DNA from: Methanobacterium sp.
GTDB taxonomy: Archaea > Methanobacteriota > Methanobacteria > Methanobacteriales > Methanobacteriaceae
Direction of reading: 5' to 3'
DNA: 64,000 bases
NCBI GenBank assembly: GCA_018263005.1
Contig: JADFDH010000005.1
Coordinates: forward strand, 88,195-152,194
Below the pieces are notes generated by a model. It saw nothing but the letters and a program-made list of their open reading frames with translations. It had not been told where the DNA came from and did no database searches. Position numbers and translations under genes: made by a program. Positions 1-8,925 of this stretch are shown here, piece after piece (position 1 is the first letter of the stretch; every line of letters begins with the position of its first letter).

Positions 1-353
1 AATCCATGGGTAAACATACTCATATATATTCTTCTCTTAGCCTGTTTATGTATTAGGGTATCGTCCAGTTTTCCTTCATCCAACATCATCTTCTGCTCAA
101 GCTCACGAATACTGCGAACTTCTTCAGCTCTTTCACCAATAAAAGAACCAAAGGCATTGGACATGGCCAGGGCTATACCACCACTTAATCCGGTAAGTCC
201 AATAATATAATTGGGGATATCCACTCCCCCAGCACCAACAACTCCACTAGCAGCTAAAGTAACTCCCATAACTGCTAAAATACCATCTAAAGTTCCCAAC
301 GCTATGTAACGGCTCATATTAATGTATTCATGAAAGAATTCAAGTATTTTCAT
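1..353 (-). CDS. VIT1/CCC1-type transporter, 3' part missing
   Basis: This is the N-terminal 117 residues of a protein that runs off the left edge. The start ATG is at 353 and the frame stays open to base 1. The protein opens with a short amphipathic stretch, then a glycine-rich hydrophobic segment (LGTLDGILAVMGVTLAA), a second one (IIGLTGLSGGIALAMS), and a charged helical segment with GERAEEVRSIRELEQK. This pattern of paired membrane helices followed by a charged loop fits the VIT1/CCC1 family of iron and manganese transporters and their archaeal relatives. The substrate cannot be told from this fragment. It is on the same strand as hmgA and starts 47 bases beyond the hmgA stop codon. Confidence 0.75.
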   Translation of the reverse strand, partial: MKILEFFHEYINMSRYIALGTLDGILAVMGVTLAASGVVGAGGVDIPNYIIGLTGLSGGIALAMSNAFGSFIGERAEEVRSIRELEQKMMLDEGKLDDTLIHKQAKRRIYMSMFTHG

Positions 354-400
354 TTATATTGAATCTCCATCACTGATCATTTTTTTTTAATCTATAAATT

Positions 401-1609
401 TTAACCTCTTCCCAACTCTTTATGAGCGCGAGCAAGGTGTCCTGCTGCTAAAGCCCCTATAAGAGATAATTCACCGGCTAAAACAGTTCCACCAACTATT
501 TCCGCGAATTTACTGACCTTATCTGAACCATAAACTCCCATGATCTCTAAGCATTCACGGGCGGTTTCCAGTCTAGTTCCTCCACCTATGGTGGCTAGGG
601 GCAAGTCTGGCAGGTTAACCGAGAAGTATAGGTCTCCATCCACATCTTCAGCAGTGGTTATTCCCAAACTACCTTCGACGATATGTGCTTCGTCCTGACC
701 GGTAGCTAAAAACATAGCACCGATCATATTGGCATACTGAGCGTTAAAGCCAATACTACCAGCTACTGCTGATCCTATCAGGTTTTTAGAAGTATTAACT
801 TCAACAATGGCTTCAGTAGTGGTTTTTAATTTCTCTTCCACGATAACTTTTGGTATGATCACTTCAGCTACCAGTGATTTACCTCTTCCTTCAATGAAAT
901 TCAAATTGGATGGTTTTTTATCAACACAGAAATTACCACTTAAAGCCAGAACATGTGCGCCGGTTTTATGGGTTAAAAGGTTTAAAGCGTTGTCAGTGGC
1001 TATTGTAACCATATTCATCCCCATACTATCTCCTGTTTTAAATACAAAACGAGGATAGATGTATCTACCCACAACCACTACCGGGTCGATTTTAATAAGC
1101 TTTCCGTGTCTGGTGGTTACTTCAGCTGCTTTTTTTAGTTCCATGAAATGGTCTTTGATCCAGTTTTTAATCTCCAGAGCATTACTTGCAGATTTAGCTT
1201 TAATTACAGGTGCCCTGGTCATTTTATCGTCCACAATTCGTACATTTGCTCCGCCGGCGTCTGTTATGGTGGAACAACCACGGTTTACCGAGGCTACTAA
1301 TGCTCCTTCTGATGTGGCGAGGGGGACATAAAAATCACCCTGCGCATGCTCACCGTTAATCTTCAGGGGTCCAGCTAAACCTACTGGGATCTGAATGGTT
1401 CCTATTGGATTTTCTATGTTCCTTTTTAAGGCTTCATCCATATCCAGTGAGTACTGCGCGATATTCTCTAAATGAGTATGGGAGTTTTCCTCAATAAAAC
1501 GTCGTCTAATGGCAATGGCTTCCTCAGTGTTCTCAGTGAATTTGTCAATTTCATATAATTTAAGCTCTCTTTTTAAGAGTTTACCTATAATTTCTTCTTT
1601 TTCAACCAT
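401..1609 (-). CDS. hmgA: HMG-CoA reductase
   Basis: Reduces HMG-CoA to mevalonate with NAD(P)H, the committed step to isoprenoid ether lipids. The 402-residue length is typical of archaeal class I enzymes, which lack the eukaryotic membrane domain. Family catalytic residues are visible: Glu101 in ATSEGAL, Lys in the DKKPSN block near 231, Asp306 in GQDEAH, and His391 in AAGHLARAH close to the C terminus. The cofactor-side motif GDSMGMNM is at 193-200. A GTG nine bases upstream (1618) is also open, but it falls in a GTGAG ribosome-binding sequence, so the ATG at 1609 is preferred. The gap to sucD upstream is AT-rich with no other gene. Confidence 0.96.
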   Translation of the reverse strand: MVEKEEIIGKLLKRELKLYEIDKFTENTEEAIAIRRRFIEENSHTHLENIAQYSLDMDEALKRNIENPIGTIQIPVGLAGPLKINGEHAQGDFYVPLATSEGALVASVNRGCSTITDAGGANVRIVDDKMTRAPVIKAKSASNALEIKNWIKDHFMELKKAAEVTTRHGKLIKIDPVVVVGRYIYPRFVFKTGDSMGMNMVTIATDNALNLLTHKTGAHVLALSGNFCVDKKPSNLNFIEGRGKSLVAEVIIPKVIVEEKLKTTTEAIVEVNTSKNLIGSAVAGSIGFNAQYANMIGAMFLATGQDEAHIVEGSLGITTAEDVDGDLYFSVNLPDLPLATIGGGTRLETARECLEIMGVYGSDKVSKFAEIVGGTVLAGELSLIGALAAGHLARAHKELGRG

Positions 1610-1801
1610 TTTTCTCACAGAATTCTTTTTTTTAGGCTCTTAATTGAAGTAATATTTTTTTTACTTAAAAAGAATAAATTTGTTTTTTTTATCAATGAAT
1701 AATTTTGTTGATATAATTTTTTTTGATTAGTGTATATAATGATATTTTTTTATTAGAAAAATTACGCAGTGAATTAAAAAAATAATAAATATTAGTCCTT
1801 T

Positions 1802-2662
1802 TTATAGGATATCTTTCATAATTTCAGCAATTTCTATAGGTCTGCTGGCCACAGTTACTCCTGCTTTCTTCAGAGTTTCTATCTTGCTTTTGGCTGTTCC
1901 GCTTTCACCTTCTATTATAGCTCCTGCATGACCCATCCTTTTACCTGGTGGCGCGGTAACCCCAGCAATATAGGCCATAACTGGTTTTTGGATATTTTCC
2001 TCGATGTATCTAGCAGCTTTTTCCTCAGCGTTACCTCCAATCTCTCCAATCATAACCATGGATTTGGTTTGGGGGTCTTCCTCAAACATCTGAAGTACTT
2101 CTTTAAAGTCCATCCCCACCACTGGATCTCCACCTATTCCCAGACATGTGCTTTGGCCCAGTCCTGCACGGGTTATCTGATGGGCAACTTCATAGGTGAG
2201 AGTTCCGCTTCTCGATACAATCCCTACTTTTCCGGGTTGAAAGATGTGGGTGGGCATTATACCCAGTTTACCCACTCCCGGGGTTATTATTCCTGGTGTG
2301 TTGGGGCCGATTACTATGGTGTCATTTTGTTGGGCGTACTGCATAATCTGCGTGGAATCTTTAACTGGAATGTGTTCGGTTATTATAACTACCAGATCCA
2401 GTTGTGATATGGCTTCGAAGGCGGCGTCTTTGGCGAAAGGTGCGGGTACGAAGATTATAGATGCATTGATGTCTAAATCTTCTTTAGCTTCTGCTATGGA
2501 ATTATAGACACTTATTTCTCCAAATTTTTGCCCTCCTTTCCCAGGAGTAGTTCCGGCAACTATTTTGGTATTATAATCCAACATTCCCTGAGTGTGGAAG
2601 GTTCCCTGTTTCCCGGTTATTCCCTGAACCACACATCTTGTATTTTCATCTAGAATTATCAT
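1802..2662 (-). CDS. sucD: succinate-CoA ligase (ADP-forming) alpha subunit
   Basis: The alpha subunit carries the CoA-binding Rossmann domain and the histidine that is phosphorylated during interconversion of succinate and succinyl-CoA. The 286-residue length is normal. The N terminus has the CVVQGITGKQGTFH CoA-binding motif and the C-terminal half has GHAGAII with the presumed phosphohistidine at His245. In methanogens this enzyme works in the incomplete reductive citric acid cycle that leads to 2-oxoglutarate. The beta subunit gene (sucC) is not in the window, so the two subunits are encoded apart. tfrB (36875) and mdh (55479) supply other steps of the same branch. Confidence 0.95.
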   Translation of the reverse strand: MIILDENTRCVVQGITGKQGTFHTQGMLDYNTKIVAGTTPGKGGQKFGEISVYNSIAEAKEDLDINASIIFVPAPFAKDAAFEAISQLDLVVIITEHIPVKDSTQIMQYAQQNDTIVIGPNTPGIITPGVGKLGIMPTHIFQPGKVGIVSRSGTLTYEVAHQITRAGLGQSTCLGIGGDPVVGMDFKEVLQMFEEDPQTKSMVMIGEIGGNAEEKAARYIEENIQKPVMAYIAGVTAPPGKRMGHAGAIIEGESGTAKSKIETLKKAGVTVASRPIEIAEIMKDIL

Positions 2663-2738
2663 TTTTCGACCCCGATCATCTTATTTTGATTTATAATTAT
2701 TTTTATTATTTATTGGTAGAAAATGTATAAAAATCTAT

Positions 2739-3464
2739 TTATCTTAAAATCTGCATTCTCTGTACGAGCGGTACAGCTAAATCCATTACATTACCATTCA
2801 TATAAGCAGATATTGATATTATAACGCTACCAGGTATCACATAGGATGGTGTGCCTCTTTTAACTAGATAGACGTTCTTATTACCTAGGGCAGCCCCCAT
2901 CATTGCCCCGGCTATTACTCCCATGCTCTCAATATCTTCCACCGTTGCAGCCACCACAGGATCGTCTGTTTTGTCTGAAACATAACCTACTCCGGGAATT
3001 TTAAGAGTACCATCCTTTATTCCTCCACCAGTATCTGTTACACCATCCATGCCTTTAGCCGCTTGGATAACAGAATTTGCAACTCTACCCACAAATGATT
3101 CTCCACCATAGGTGTCAAAGGCCACTATTATAGCGTCAGGATATCTATCCTGACGGATATCTGCTTCAGCGTAGGATATGCCTTCTCCTGCCCCCTCCGG
3201 GGTGGGTGATATCCCTGCTACATCACCGATATCCTCGGCATTCCTCTTTAGAATTTCTACTATGGTTTTATTAACTTCTTTCAATTCTTCATCAGGAACA
3301 AATGCACTTATTACCAGATCATCACCGGTTATGTTGGTTAATGCGGCAGAATATGCTCCAATATCTTTGAGTTGATGAATATCGCTTTCTATATTTCTTA
3401 TCAGGCTGGAACTGCAGGACACATCATTTGTGGAGATGTCTGCACCGATACATGTCAGTTTCAA
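2739..3464 (-). CDS. conserved protein of unknown function
   Basis: A 241-residue soluble protein that I do not recognise as a named family. It has no signal peptide or long membrane helix. It contains a run of glycine-rich segments (PTPEGAGEGISYAEAD, FDTYGGESFVGRVANS, DTGGGIKDGTLKIPGVGY) and a C-terminal hydrophobic beta-like stretch, which suggests a compact alpha/beta fold, possibly ligand binding. Its GC content and codon use look like its neighbours. It lies upstream of sucD on the same strand with a 76-base gap and is divergent from aroD. The strong composition and lack of low-complexity sequence support a real gene. Confidence 0.8.
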   Translation of the reverse strand: MKLTCIGADISTNDVSCSSSLIRNIESDIHQLKDIGAYSAALTNITGDDLVISAFVPDEELKEVNKTIVEILKRNAEDIGDVAGISPTPEGAGEGISYAEADIRQDRYPDAIIVAFDTYGGESFVGRVANSVIQAAKGMDGVTDTGGGIKDGTLKIPGVGYVSDKTDDPVVAATVEDIESMGVIAGAMMGAALGNKNVYLVKRGTPSYVIPGSVIISISAYMNGNVMDLAVPLVQRMQILR

Positions 3465-3626
3465 ACTATCACCTTAATTTTAACCATTCAATTAACACTT
3501 TGCATAGAATATAATAACCATATAAATTAATTATCATATGGATAAGGATTAAATAACATCTCTATATTTTTAATCTTAATAAATTTAGTAGTCAGATATA
3601 AAAAAACAAGTTTGATAGATAAAAAA

Positions 3627-3637
3627 GTTTTATATTA
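3627..3637 (+). promoter_or_regulatory. TATA-box candidate for aroD
   Basis: The sequence GTTTTATATTA matches the archaeal box A pattern. It lies 47 bases before the aroD ATG, leaving a short leader if transcription starts about 25 bases downstream. Inferred from sequence only. Confidence 0.45.
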
Positions 3638-3683
3638 TCAAAAAATTTATTCATAAAAATTCATTTAATTAACGGTGTTGATC

Positions 3684-4352
3684 ATGTCTGATAAACCCCT
3701 CATATGTGTTCCAATCTTTAAAGAAGATCTAGATAAGGCTTCAGAAACAGCTGATAAGGCTTTGAAGTTAGGAGCAGATATTTTAGAGCTGAGAATTGAT
3801 GCACTAAAAAAGCAGGATTGTGATAAAATAGGGAGATTTATGGACACGTATCAAGGAAAAATAATAGCAACCAATAGGAAAAAATCAGAAGGTGGATTAT
3901 TTAAAGGTTCTGAAGCTGAAAGGACTGATATACTGAGGGAAGTAGCTGATTTTGCTCTGTTTGTGGATATAGAACTTTTAACAGAAAAAAAATACCTTCG
4001 TAAAGTTATAAAAGCTTCAAATTCCAGTATAGTATCTTTTCATGATTTTAATAAAACACCGGGTGTAACTGAACTTTTAGAAATAGTTAAACAGGAGAAA
4101 AACATAGGGGACATGGCTAAATTTGCGGTTATGCCTCAAAATATGCAGGACACCCTGACAGTGTTCCAAGTTCTCTTACAAGTAAAAGACACTATTGGAA
4201 TTTCCATGGGAGAATTAGGCAGTTACACCAGAGTTACAGCTGCTCTTTTTGGTTCTCCATTAACTTTTGCATCATTAGATGAAGGATCTGCACCAGGACA
4301 GCTTGATATTGGATCCACCAAACTTTTTTTAGAAAAATTCAGAAAATGGTGA
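3684..4352 (+). CDS. aroD: 3-dehydroquinate dehydratase, type I
   Basis: Dehydrates 3-dehydroquinate to 3-dehydroshikimate in the shikimate pathway. The 222-residue TIM-barrel protein shows the type I active-site elements: LELRIDAL at 35-41, catalytic His120 in VSFHDFNKTP, and Schiff-base Lys146 in AKFAVMPQN. A GTG at 3675 is in frame but forms part of the GGTG ribosome-binding sequence, so the ATG at 3684 is chosen. The stop is followed after four bases by the TTG start of a signal peptidase-like gene, so the two are probably co-transcribed, although their functions are unrelated. Confidence 0.95.
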   Translation: MSDKPLICVPIFKEDLDKASETADKALKLGADILELRIDALKKQDCDKIGRFMDTYQGKIIATNRKKSEGGLFKGSEAERTDILREVADFALFVDIELLTEKKYLRKVIKASNSSIVSFHDFNKTPGVTELLEIVKQEKNIGDMAKFAVMPQNMQDTLTVFQVLLQVKDTIGISMGELGSYTRVTAALFGSPLTFASLDEGSAPGQLDIGSTKLFLEKFRKW

Positions 4353-4356
4353 TACA

Positions 4357-4965
4357 TTGAAATCACGTAATATAGTAATCCTGACGCTTTTAGCACTTTT
4401 AGTAATATCATCAGCATTTTACACCATTTCAGAACAATCAAACAATTTGGAGATAACACTAAAAACAAATGGGACAGATATCAAAGTTCAAGCATCATCT
4501 TTCCTGTTTTTTAACAGAGCACCGGATTCTATGATAGCTGAAATGCAAGAAACTGCGTTATTCGACCTACAAAGTGATAATAGTACAGTTGAAAGTGTTA
4601 AAAATGATATGAGATACATTGCACAGAAATATAATTATAATATTACGGTGAAAATTGATTCACCATTTGGAGTTGATCAACTCCCCATGCCCGCCACAGT
4701 TAAAGGGACATCCATGATTCCCACTCTTCAAGATGGCCAGTCTATTGTAATACTCAAAACTAAGGAATTTAAAGTAAGTGATTTGGTAGTTGCCCGTCAT
4801 CCCACATATGGATTGATAGTTAAAAGAATATCTCAGATAAAAGATGGCCAGGTATATCTGATGAGCGACAACAGAGAGACAATTGTGACCAACAATGGAA
4901 TCATGAAAGGATTAGACACCTGGCTTCCCTTAGAAAATGTTGTAGGGGTAGTGAAAATCTATTAA
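4357..4965 (+). CDS. signal peptidase I-like serine protease (S26)
   Basis: A 202-residue membrane protein with an N-terminal helix (residues 6-25) and a C-terminal S26-type catalytic region. The catalytic pair appears as Ser119 in KGTSMIPTL and Lys156 in LIVKRIS, followed by LMSDNRE, which is a typical signal peptidase box. The start is TTG at 4357, four bases after the aroD stop, with GGTGA of the aroD end acting as ribosome-binding site. Unlike short archaeal Sec11-type peptidases, about 85 residues separate the membrane helix from the catalytic serine. That extra domain resembles no family I recognise and may position the active site or limit substrates. Confidence 0.8.
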   Translation: MKSRNIVILTLLALLVISSAFYTISEQSNNLEITLKTNGTDIKVQASSFLFFNRAPDSMIAEMQETALFDLQSDNSTVESVKNDMRYIAQKYNYNITVKIDSPFGVDQLPMPATVKGTSMIPTLQDGQSIVILKTKEFKVSDLVVARHPTYGLIVKRISQIKDGQVYLMSDNRETIVTNNGIMKGLDTWLPLENVVGVVKIY

Positions 4966-5090
4966 ATCATATCATTAACCTAATTTAAGTTTAAATATTA
5001 AGCCTAATTTTTAAATTATAAATAAAAATGATTTGTAGAATCCTGTTAAATGTAGAAAGAAAAAATAAAAAATTTCCACTAATTAAGTTT

Positions 5091-6047
5091 TTATCCCATT
5101 TCTGAAAGTCTTTTAACCCTTTTCACCATGTTTGGATGGGTGGATAATATCTCCATAACTCTACTTCCGGCGCTTATTTTAGTACGGCTGTATTTGAGTT
5201 CCTCCAATTCGGATTCACTGATGGATCCGTCCATATCTAGATCCAGCTCTTTAAGGTCACTTACTACATTGCCGGCACTGGTAATATCATTAACAAAAAA
5301 GGCTTTAACACCCTCCACTTCTTTAACTGCCTTTTTATCAGCAGCTGCTGAGGTGTAAGTCAGTTTGTATAGGGCGCTGGCCAGTTCATGTGGTGGGTTG
5401 CCCAGTTCCACACTTCCTTGATCTGCATAATACTCTCTGATCCTTGATACAAATAGGACCACCAGTTCCGATAGTAGATAACCTACCAGTGCCACTAATC
5501 CGATAACTCCGGCATCATCATCTCCTCCACTGAAGAGGGTGCTGATGAATATATAGTAGAATATTAAAGGAACTGCACTGATGAGGGTGATTACCGCCAT
5601 GTCCCTGTGATTTATATGGGATAACTCATGTCCCAATACAGCCTTTAATTCACCTTCGTCTAGAATATTAAGTATGCCCCTGGTTACACAGACCCGGCCG
5701 TCCTTTTTGGTCCGGCCGAAGGCAAATGCATTGGGTATGTTAACTTCAGAGATACCCACTTTAGGTTTAGGTAGACCTGCCTTCATTGCCAGGTCATCCA
5801 CCATAGCATGCAGTTTAGGTGCTTCCTCCGGTGATACGTAACGCACTCTCATGGTCATCTCCACCAGTTTAGGACCCAGTAAATACTGACCCAATATGAT
5901 AACTATAGCCAGTATAGCATAGAGAGTGGGGCCTCCAAAGCCCAGGAAGTAGCCTACTAATGTAACTATTACATATAAAAGGAAAAATAATAAGGCAATA
6001 GCTAAGTATAGCCTCATAGTCAATTTTAATGTACTAAATTTTTTCAT
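5091..6047 (-). CDS. htpX: HtpX-like membrane zinc metalloprotease
   Basis: An M48 family protease that degrades misfolded membrane proteins. Two N-terminal membrane helices (about 12-36 and 43-59) precede the zinc site HELSH (His140, Glu141, His144), and two more helices follow (about 150-200). The second-shell SRIREYYADQ segment with the third zinc ligand Glu is present. Length (318 residues) is normal. The ATG at 6047 is favoured over the TTG at 6050 because AGGTGAT lies five bases before it. A perfect EF-hand calcium loop (DxDxDGxIxxxE, residues 269-280) lies in the cytoplasmic C-terminal region, which is unexpected for this family. Confidence 0.92.
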   Translation of the reverse strand: MKKFSTLKLTMRLYLAIALLFFLLYVIVTLVGYFLGFGGPTLYAILAIVIILGQYLLGPKLVEMTMRVRYVSPEEAPKLHAMVDDLAMKAGLPKPKVGISEVNIPNAFAFGRTKKDGRVCVTRGILNILDEGELKAVLGHELSHINHRDMAVITLISAVPLIFYYIFISTLFSGGDDDAGVIGLVALVGYLLSELVVLFVSRIREYYADQGSVELGNPPHELASALYKLTYTSAAADKKAVKEVEGVKAFFVNDITSAGNVVSDLKELDLDMDGSISESELEELKYSRTKISAGSRVMEILSTHPNMVKRVKRLSEMG

Positions 6048-6190
6048 CAATTATCACCTGATTTCACATTTTTATTAGCAATAAACTATATAAATATTTC
6101 TAACAAAACAAAAAAAATAATAATTTCCCTTTAGATCTTTTTTAATGAATAAGAGATGATTCATTCCTGCAAGTATTTATGTTTAATCAA

Positions 6191-6805
6191 TTATTCTCTT
6201 TCTTTATACCAGTATTTGTATATCCAGTATGCCGCGATAATAATTACACCAATGACTACAATGATATCCATATAACGGAAATATTGTTCAATAATGCTCC
6301 AATTAGGCCCTAAGATAAACCCTATATATCCTAAAACGAAGCACCAAGTCAGTGATCCAAGAAAAGTGTAGATACTGAATTTTTTAAGATCCATCTCGGC
6401 AATTCCCGCAGGTAAAGAGATAAAAGTTCTTATTACAGGAAGTACTCTGCTGATTAAAACAGCTTCATGACCATATCTTTCAAACCAATCATGAGCCATC
6501 TCCAGTTTACTATGACTGATCAAAAAATATTTACCATATTTCTCCAGAAAAGGCCTTCCACCTTTAATACCTACAAAATAGGCGATCCAAGACCCTACTA
6601 GGTTGCCCACCGCACCAACAATAGTAATGCCGATTAAGCTCATTTTACCCTCATAGGCAACAAAACCAGCAAGTGGCATTATAACTTCGCTGGGAAGGGG
6701 AATACAGGCACTTTCTATGGTCATTCCAATAAATACGCCCCAATAACCTAAATTTTCTATTAGATGTATGGTAAATTCGCTTACGGATTCTATGATTCCT
6801 GTCAT
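6191..6805 (-). CDS. DedA family membrane protein
   Basis: A 204-residue DedA/VTT-domain protein. It shows the family signatures: an early amphipathic segment with ESACIPLPSEVIMPLAG, a central GGRPFLEKYGKY, then SRVLPVIRTFISLPAGIAEM, followed by membrane helices and a basic C terminus. In bacteria, members such as UptA translocate undecaprenyl phosphate across the membrane; this is established for bacteria and inferred here. A TTG at 6826 is in frame but has no better ribosome-binding site, so the ATG at 6805 is taken. It is transcribed divergently from the DUF368 gene 155 bases away, another polyprenyl-phosphate translocase family. Confidence 0.9.
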   Translation of the reverse strand: MTGIIESVSEFTIHLIENLGYWGVFIGMTIESACIPLPSEVIMPLAGFVAYEGKMSLIGITIVGAVGNLVGSWIAYFVGIKGGRPFLEKYGKYFLISHSKLEMAHDWFERYGHEAVLISRVLPVIRTFISLPAGIAEMDLKKFSIYTFLGSLTWCFVLGYIGFILGPNWSIIEQYFRYMDIIVVIGVIIIAAYWIYKYWYKERE

Positions 6806-6960
6806 TTTAAATAGTCTCAACTTCAATTAATATTAAATAATTGGTTTATTTAAGTAAAAAAACATTAAACTTAATCTTAATTATTTAATGTTTTTAAAGA
6901 TGAAATGAATTTATTCACAATTAAATCTGTTCTAATTTATCTGTAATTAAAGGTGTTCTA

Positions 6961-7836
6961 ATGAAAATCATGATAAAAATGGAAGTATTTTTAATCTTTT
7001 TAAGAGGATTATTAATGGGGACAGCCGATGTAATACCAGGAGTTTCTGGGGGTACTATGGCCTTGATAACCGGTATCTACCCGAGATTGATCCATGCCAT
7101 TAGTCAAATTAATGCAAACTTTCTAATATCTGCTTTAAAGGGAAATTTTGTTAAATCTAAGACAGAAATACTTAAATGGGATTTTGGATTATTTATACCC
7201 TTATTATGTGGTATTGGTCTAGCTGTGTTAACAATGTCTAAAATTATGACAATTATGCTCACGGTTTACACAGCAACCACATATGCATTTTTCTTTGGTT
7301 TAATATTAGCCTCTGCGATATTTGTATACAATCACGTCGATGAATTAAACTTAAAAAATGTCACTTTTTTCCTAATTGGTTTAGTATTTGCCATTATCTT
7401 CGTAGGTTTAAACCCTATACAGGCCAATCATTCACTACCAGTCACATTCTTTTCAGGAATGGTGGCCATCTGCGCCATGATACTCCCCGGAATATCTGGA
7501 GCATTTATTCTTCTACTATTAAACCAATACGAATACATGCTAAATGCTTTAAACAATTTAGACTTTGCTGTTATAATAACATTTATATTAGGAGCTATAA
7601 TTGGTATATTATCATTCTCCAGACTCTTGAACTACCTTTTAGAACACCATAAATCTGTAACCATGGCATTTTTGGTCGGGCTGATGATTGGTACACTAAG
7701 ATTACCATATGATAAAATAACGGCCAGTATGGGAGATAATATTATCGTGGTTATTGTAGCAGGAGTTATTGGATTTGTATTGGTGATATTTCTGGAAAAA
7801 CAGTTTGAGAAACATCATATCCACTGGGAAGCCTAA
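6961..7836 (+). CDS. DUF368 family membrane protein (PopT-like)
   Basis: A 291-residue polytopic protein with about eight to nine membrane helices. It has the two inverted half-repeats that define DUF368: GTADVIPGVSGGTMALI near residue 20 and MILPGISGAFILLLL near 180, each a proline-glycine re-entrant-like motif. Bacterial members (PopT) recycle undecaprenyl phosphate for wall synthesis. In this lineage the lipid carrier would serve pseudomurein or glycoprotein synthesis; that is inference. The start ATG at 6961 follows AAAGGTG at good spacing. Convergent with the gene at 7872, with a T-run between them. Confidence 0.9.
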   Translation: MKIMIKMEVFLIFLRGLLMGTADVIPGVSGGTMALITGIYPRLIHAISQINANFLISALKGNFVKSKTEILKWDFGLFIPLLCGIGLAVLTMSKIMTIMLTVYTATTYAFFFGLILASAIFVYNHVDELNLKNVTFFLIGLVFAIIFVGLNPIQANHSLPVTFFSGMVAICAMILPGISGAFILLLLNQYEYMLNALNNLDFAVIITFILGAIIGILSFSRLLNYLLEHHKSVTMAFLVGLMIGTLRLPYDKITASMGDNIIVVIVAGVIGFVLVIFLEKQFEKHHIHWEA

Positions 7837-7856
7837 AAAAGAGCATAAATTATTCA

Positions 7857-7870
7857 ATTATTTTTTTTAT
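7857..7870 (+). terminator. T-rich terminator after the DUF368 gene
   Basis: An uninterrupted run of eight T residues in an AT-rich context lies about 25 bases after the DUF368 stop and between two converging genes. Oligo-T tracts are the usual archaeal termination signal. No hairpin is evident. Confidence 0.4.
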
Positions 7871-7871
7871 T

Positions 7872-8807
7872 TCACTGAAATTTCTTAAAACCATTAGGAT
7901 TTAAACCATGACTTAAAAGAAGACTTCTATCTTCATTATTCAATGGTTTTTCATCTGCAGGCGGTATGGGCCGTCCTTCCTTAGCCAGAATCATACCATT
8001 TTTCTTATTAGCAGCCAAGAATTTACCTGCATTTCCATTAACAATTAAATTGCCTTTAATCATATCAATTGCTGTGAAATCATCTGTATTTCCATCAATT
8101 ATTAGGGTACCTCCATTTAATAGGGCGCCACTGTTTTTACCAGCATGTCCATTTATACGTACTAAACCTCTTCGCATGAGTATACCAGTGCTTAGATCAA
8201 CATTTCCATTAAATATAATCTCAGCATCCTGGTCTAATCTAGCACCCACCGTATCCTTAACCGTATTATCATTTATTAGTAATTTATTTCCATTTAAATG
8301 GCAGTTTAAAAGTTTATCACCCTTAAGTCCCTGGTGCATGATGTCTGTGATGGATCTGTACTTCTTATAACCTTTAAAATCTGTTTTAACTTCTACCAGA
8401 TTACCCATTGGCTCTTTAACCTTTCCTTTAACGTAAATATTTCCCCTGGCTATGCTTATTCCCATTCTGGTATCCACATCACCTTCCACATATACATCAC
8501 CCACCGGGATGTCATTTCCATTTCCTCCGAAATATTTCAGATCCACACCCATACTGGAGGACAATCGGTGCCCGGCATCCCCATCTATACGCACGTCACC
8601 CCCACTTTTAAGATGATCCACCAGATCTCCGAAGGTTAAATCATTATGGGGAACCTTCCAGGTTGGATCTAGTTTCTCACCTTTATGTTGCCAGTGAAAA
8701 TTAAATGTGAAATCACACAGACAGTCAACAGGCTCAGGAGCTTCCACTATCAGCATCTCTTTTTTTTCCATTTCCTTATCAGATTTCCTGCCAAATAAGT
8801 TAAGCAT
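7872..8807 (-). CDS. GXGXG beta-helix protein related to FwdC/GltB C-terminal domain
   Basis: A 311-residue soluble protein built of repeated GxGxG-type turns such as VRIDGDAGHRLSSSMG, VYVEGDVDTRMG, VRINGHAGKNSGALL, and LIVNGNAGKFLAA. This right-handed beta-helix is the fold of the formylmethanofuran dehydrogenase C subunit and the glutamate synthase alpha C-terminal domain. Here it stands alone, with no fwd or glt genes nearby, so it is probably not the catalytic-complex subunit itself. A region near the N terminus (CLCDFTFNFHW) carries two cysteines. The ATG at 8807 follows GGGAGGTAA and is preferred over a TTG three bases upstream. Function unknown. Confidence 0.8.
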   Translation of the reverse strand: MLNLFGRKSDKEMEKKEMLIVEAPEPVDCLCDFTFNFHWQHKGEKLDPTWKVPHNDLTFGDLVDHLKSGGDVRIDGDAGHRLSSSMGVDLKYFGGNGNDIPVGDVYVEGDVDTRMGISIARGNIYVKGKVKEPMGNLVEVKTDFKGYKKYRSITDIMHQGLKGDKLLNCHLNGNKLLINDNTVKDTVGARLDQDAEIIFNGNVDLSTGILMRRGLVRINGHAGKNSGALLNGGTLIIDGNTDDFTAIDMIKGNLIVNGNAGKFLAANKKNGMILAKEGRPIPPADEKPLNNEDRSLLLSHGLNPNGFKKFQ

Positions 8808-8925
8808 CAATTATTACCTCCCTTAAATCGTGATTTCTGTAAGCATCAGTGATTAACCTCTTACATCAGTGATTTTTATCCATATTATAATGTTTTAGCT
8901 ATGAATTGAAATAAATATTCGCTAA

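Noticed and set aside
1928..2407. 159-codon plus-strand frame opposite sucD
   Set aside because: It lies wholly inside the well-supported sucD gene, and the product looks like a shadow.
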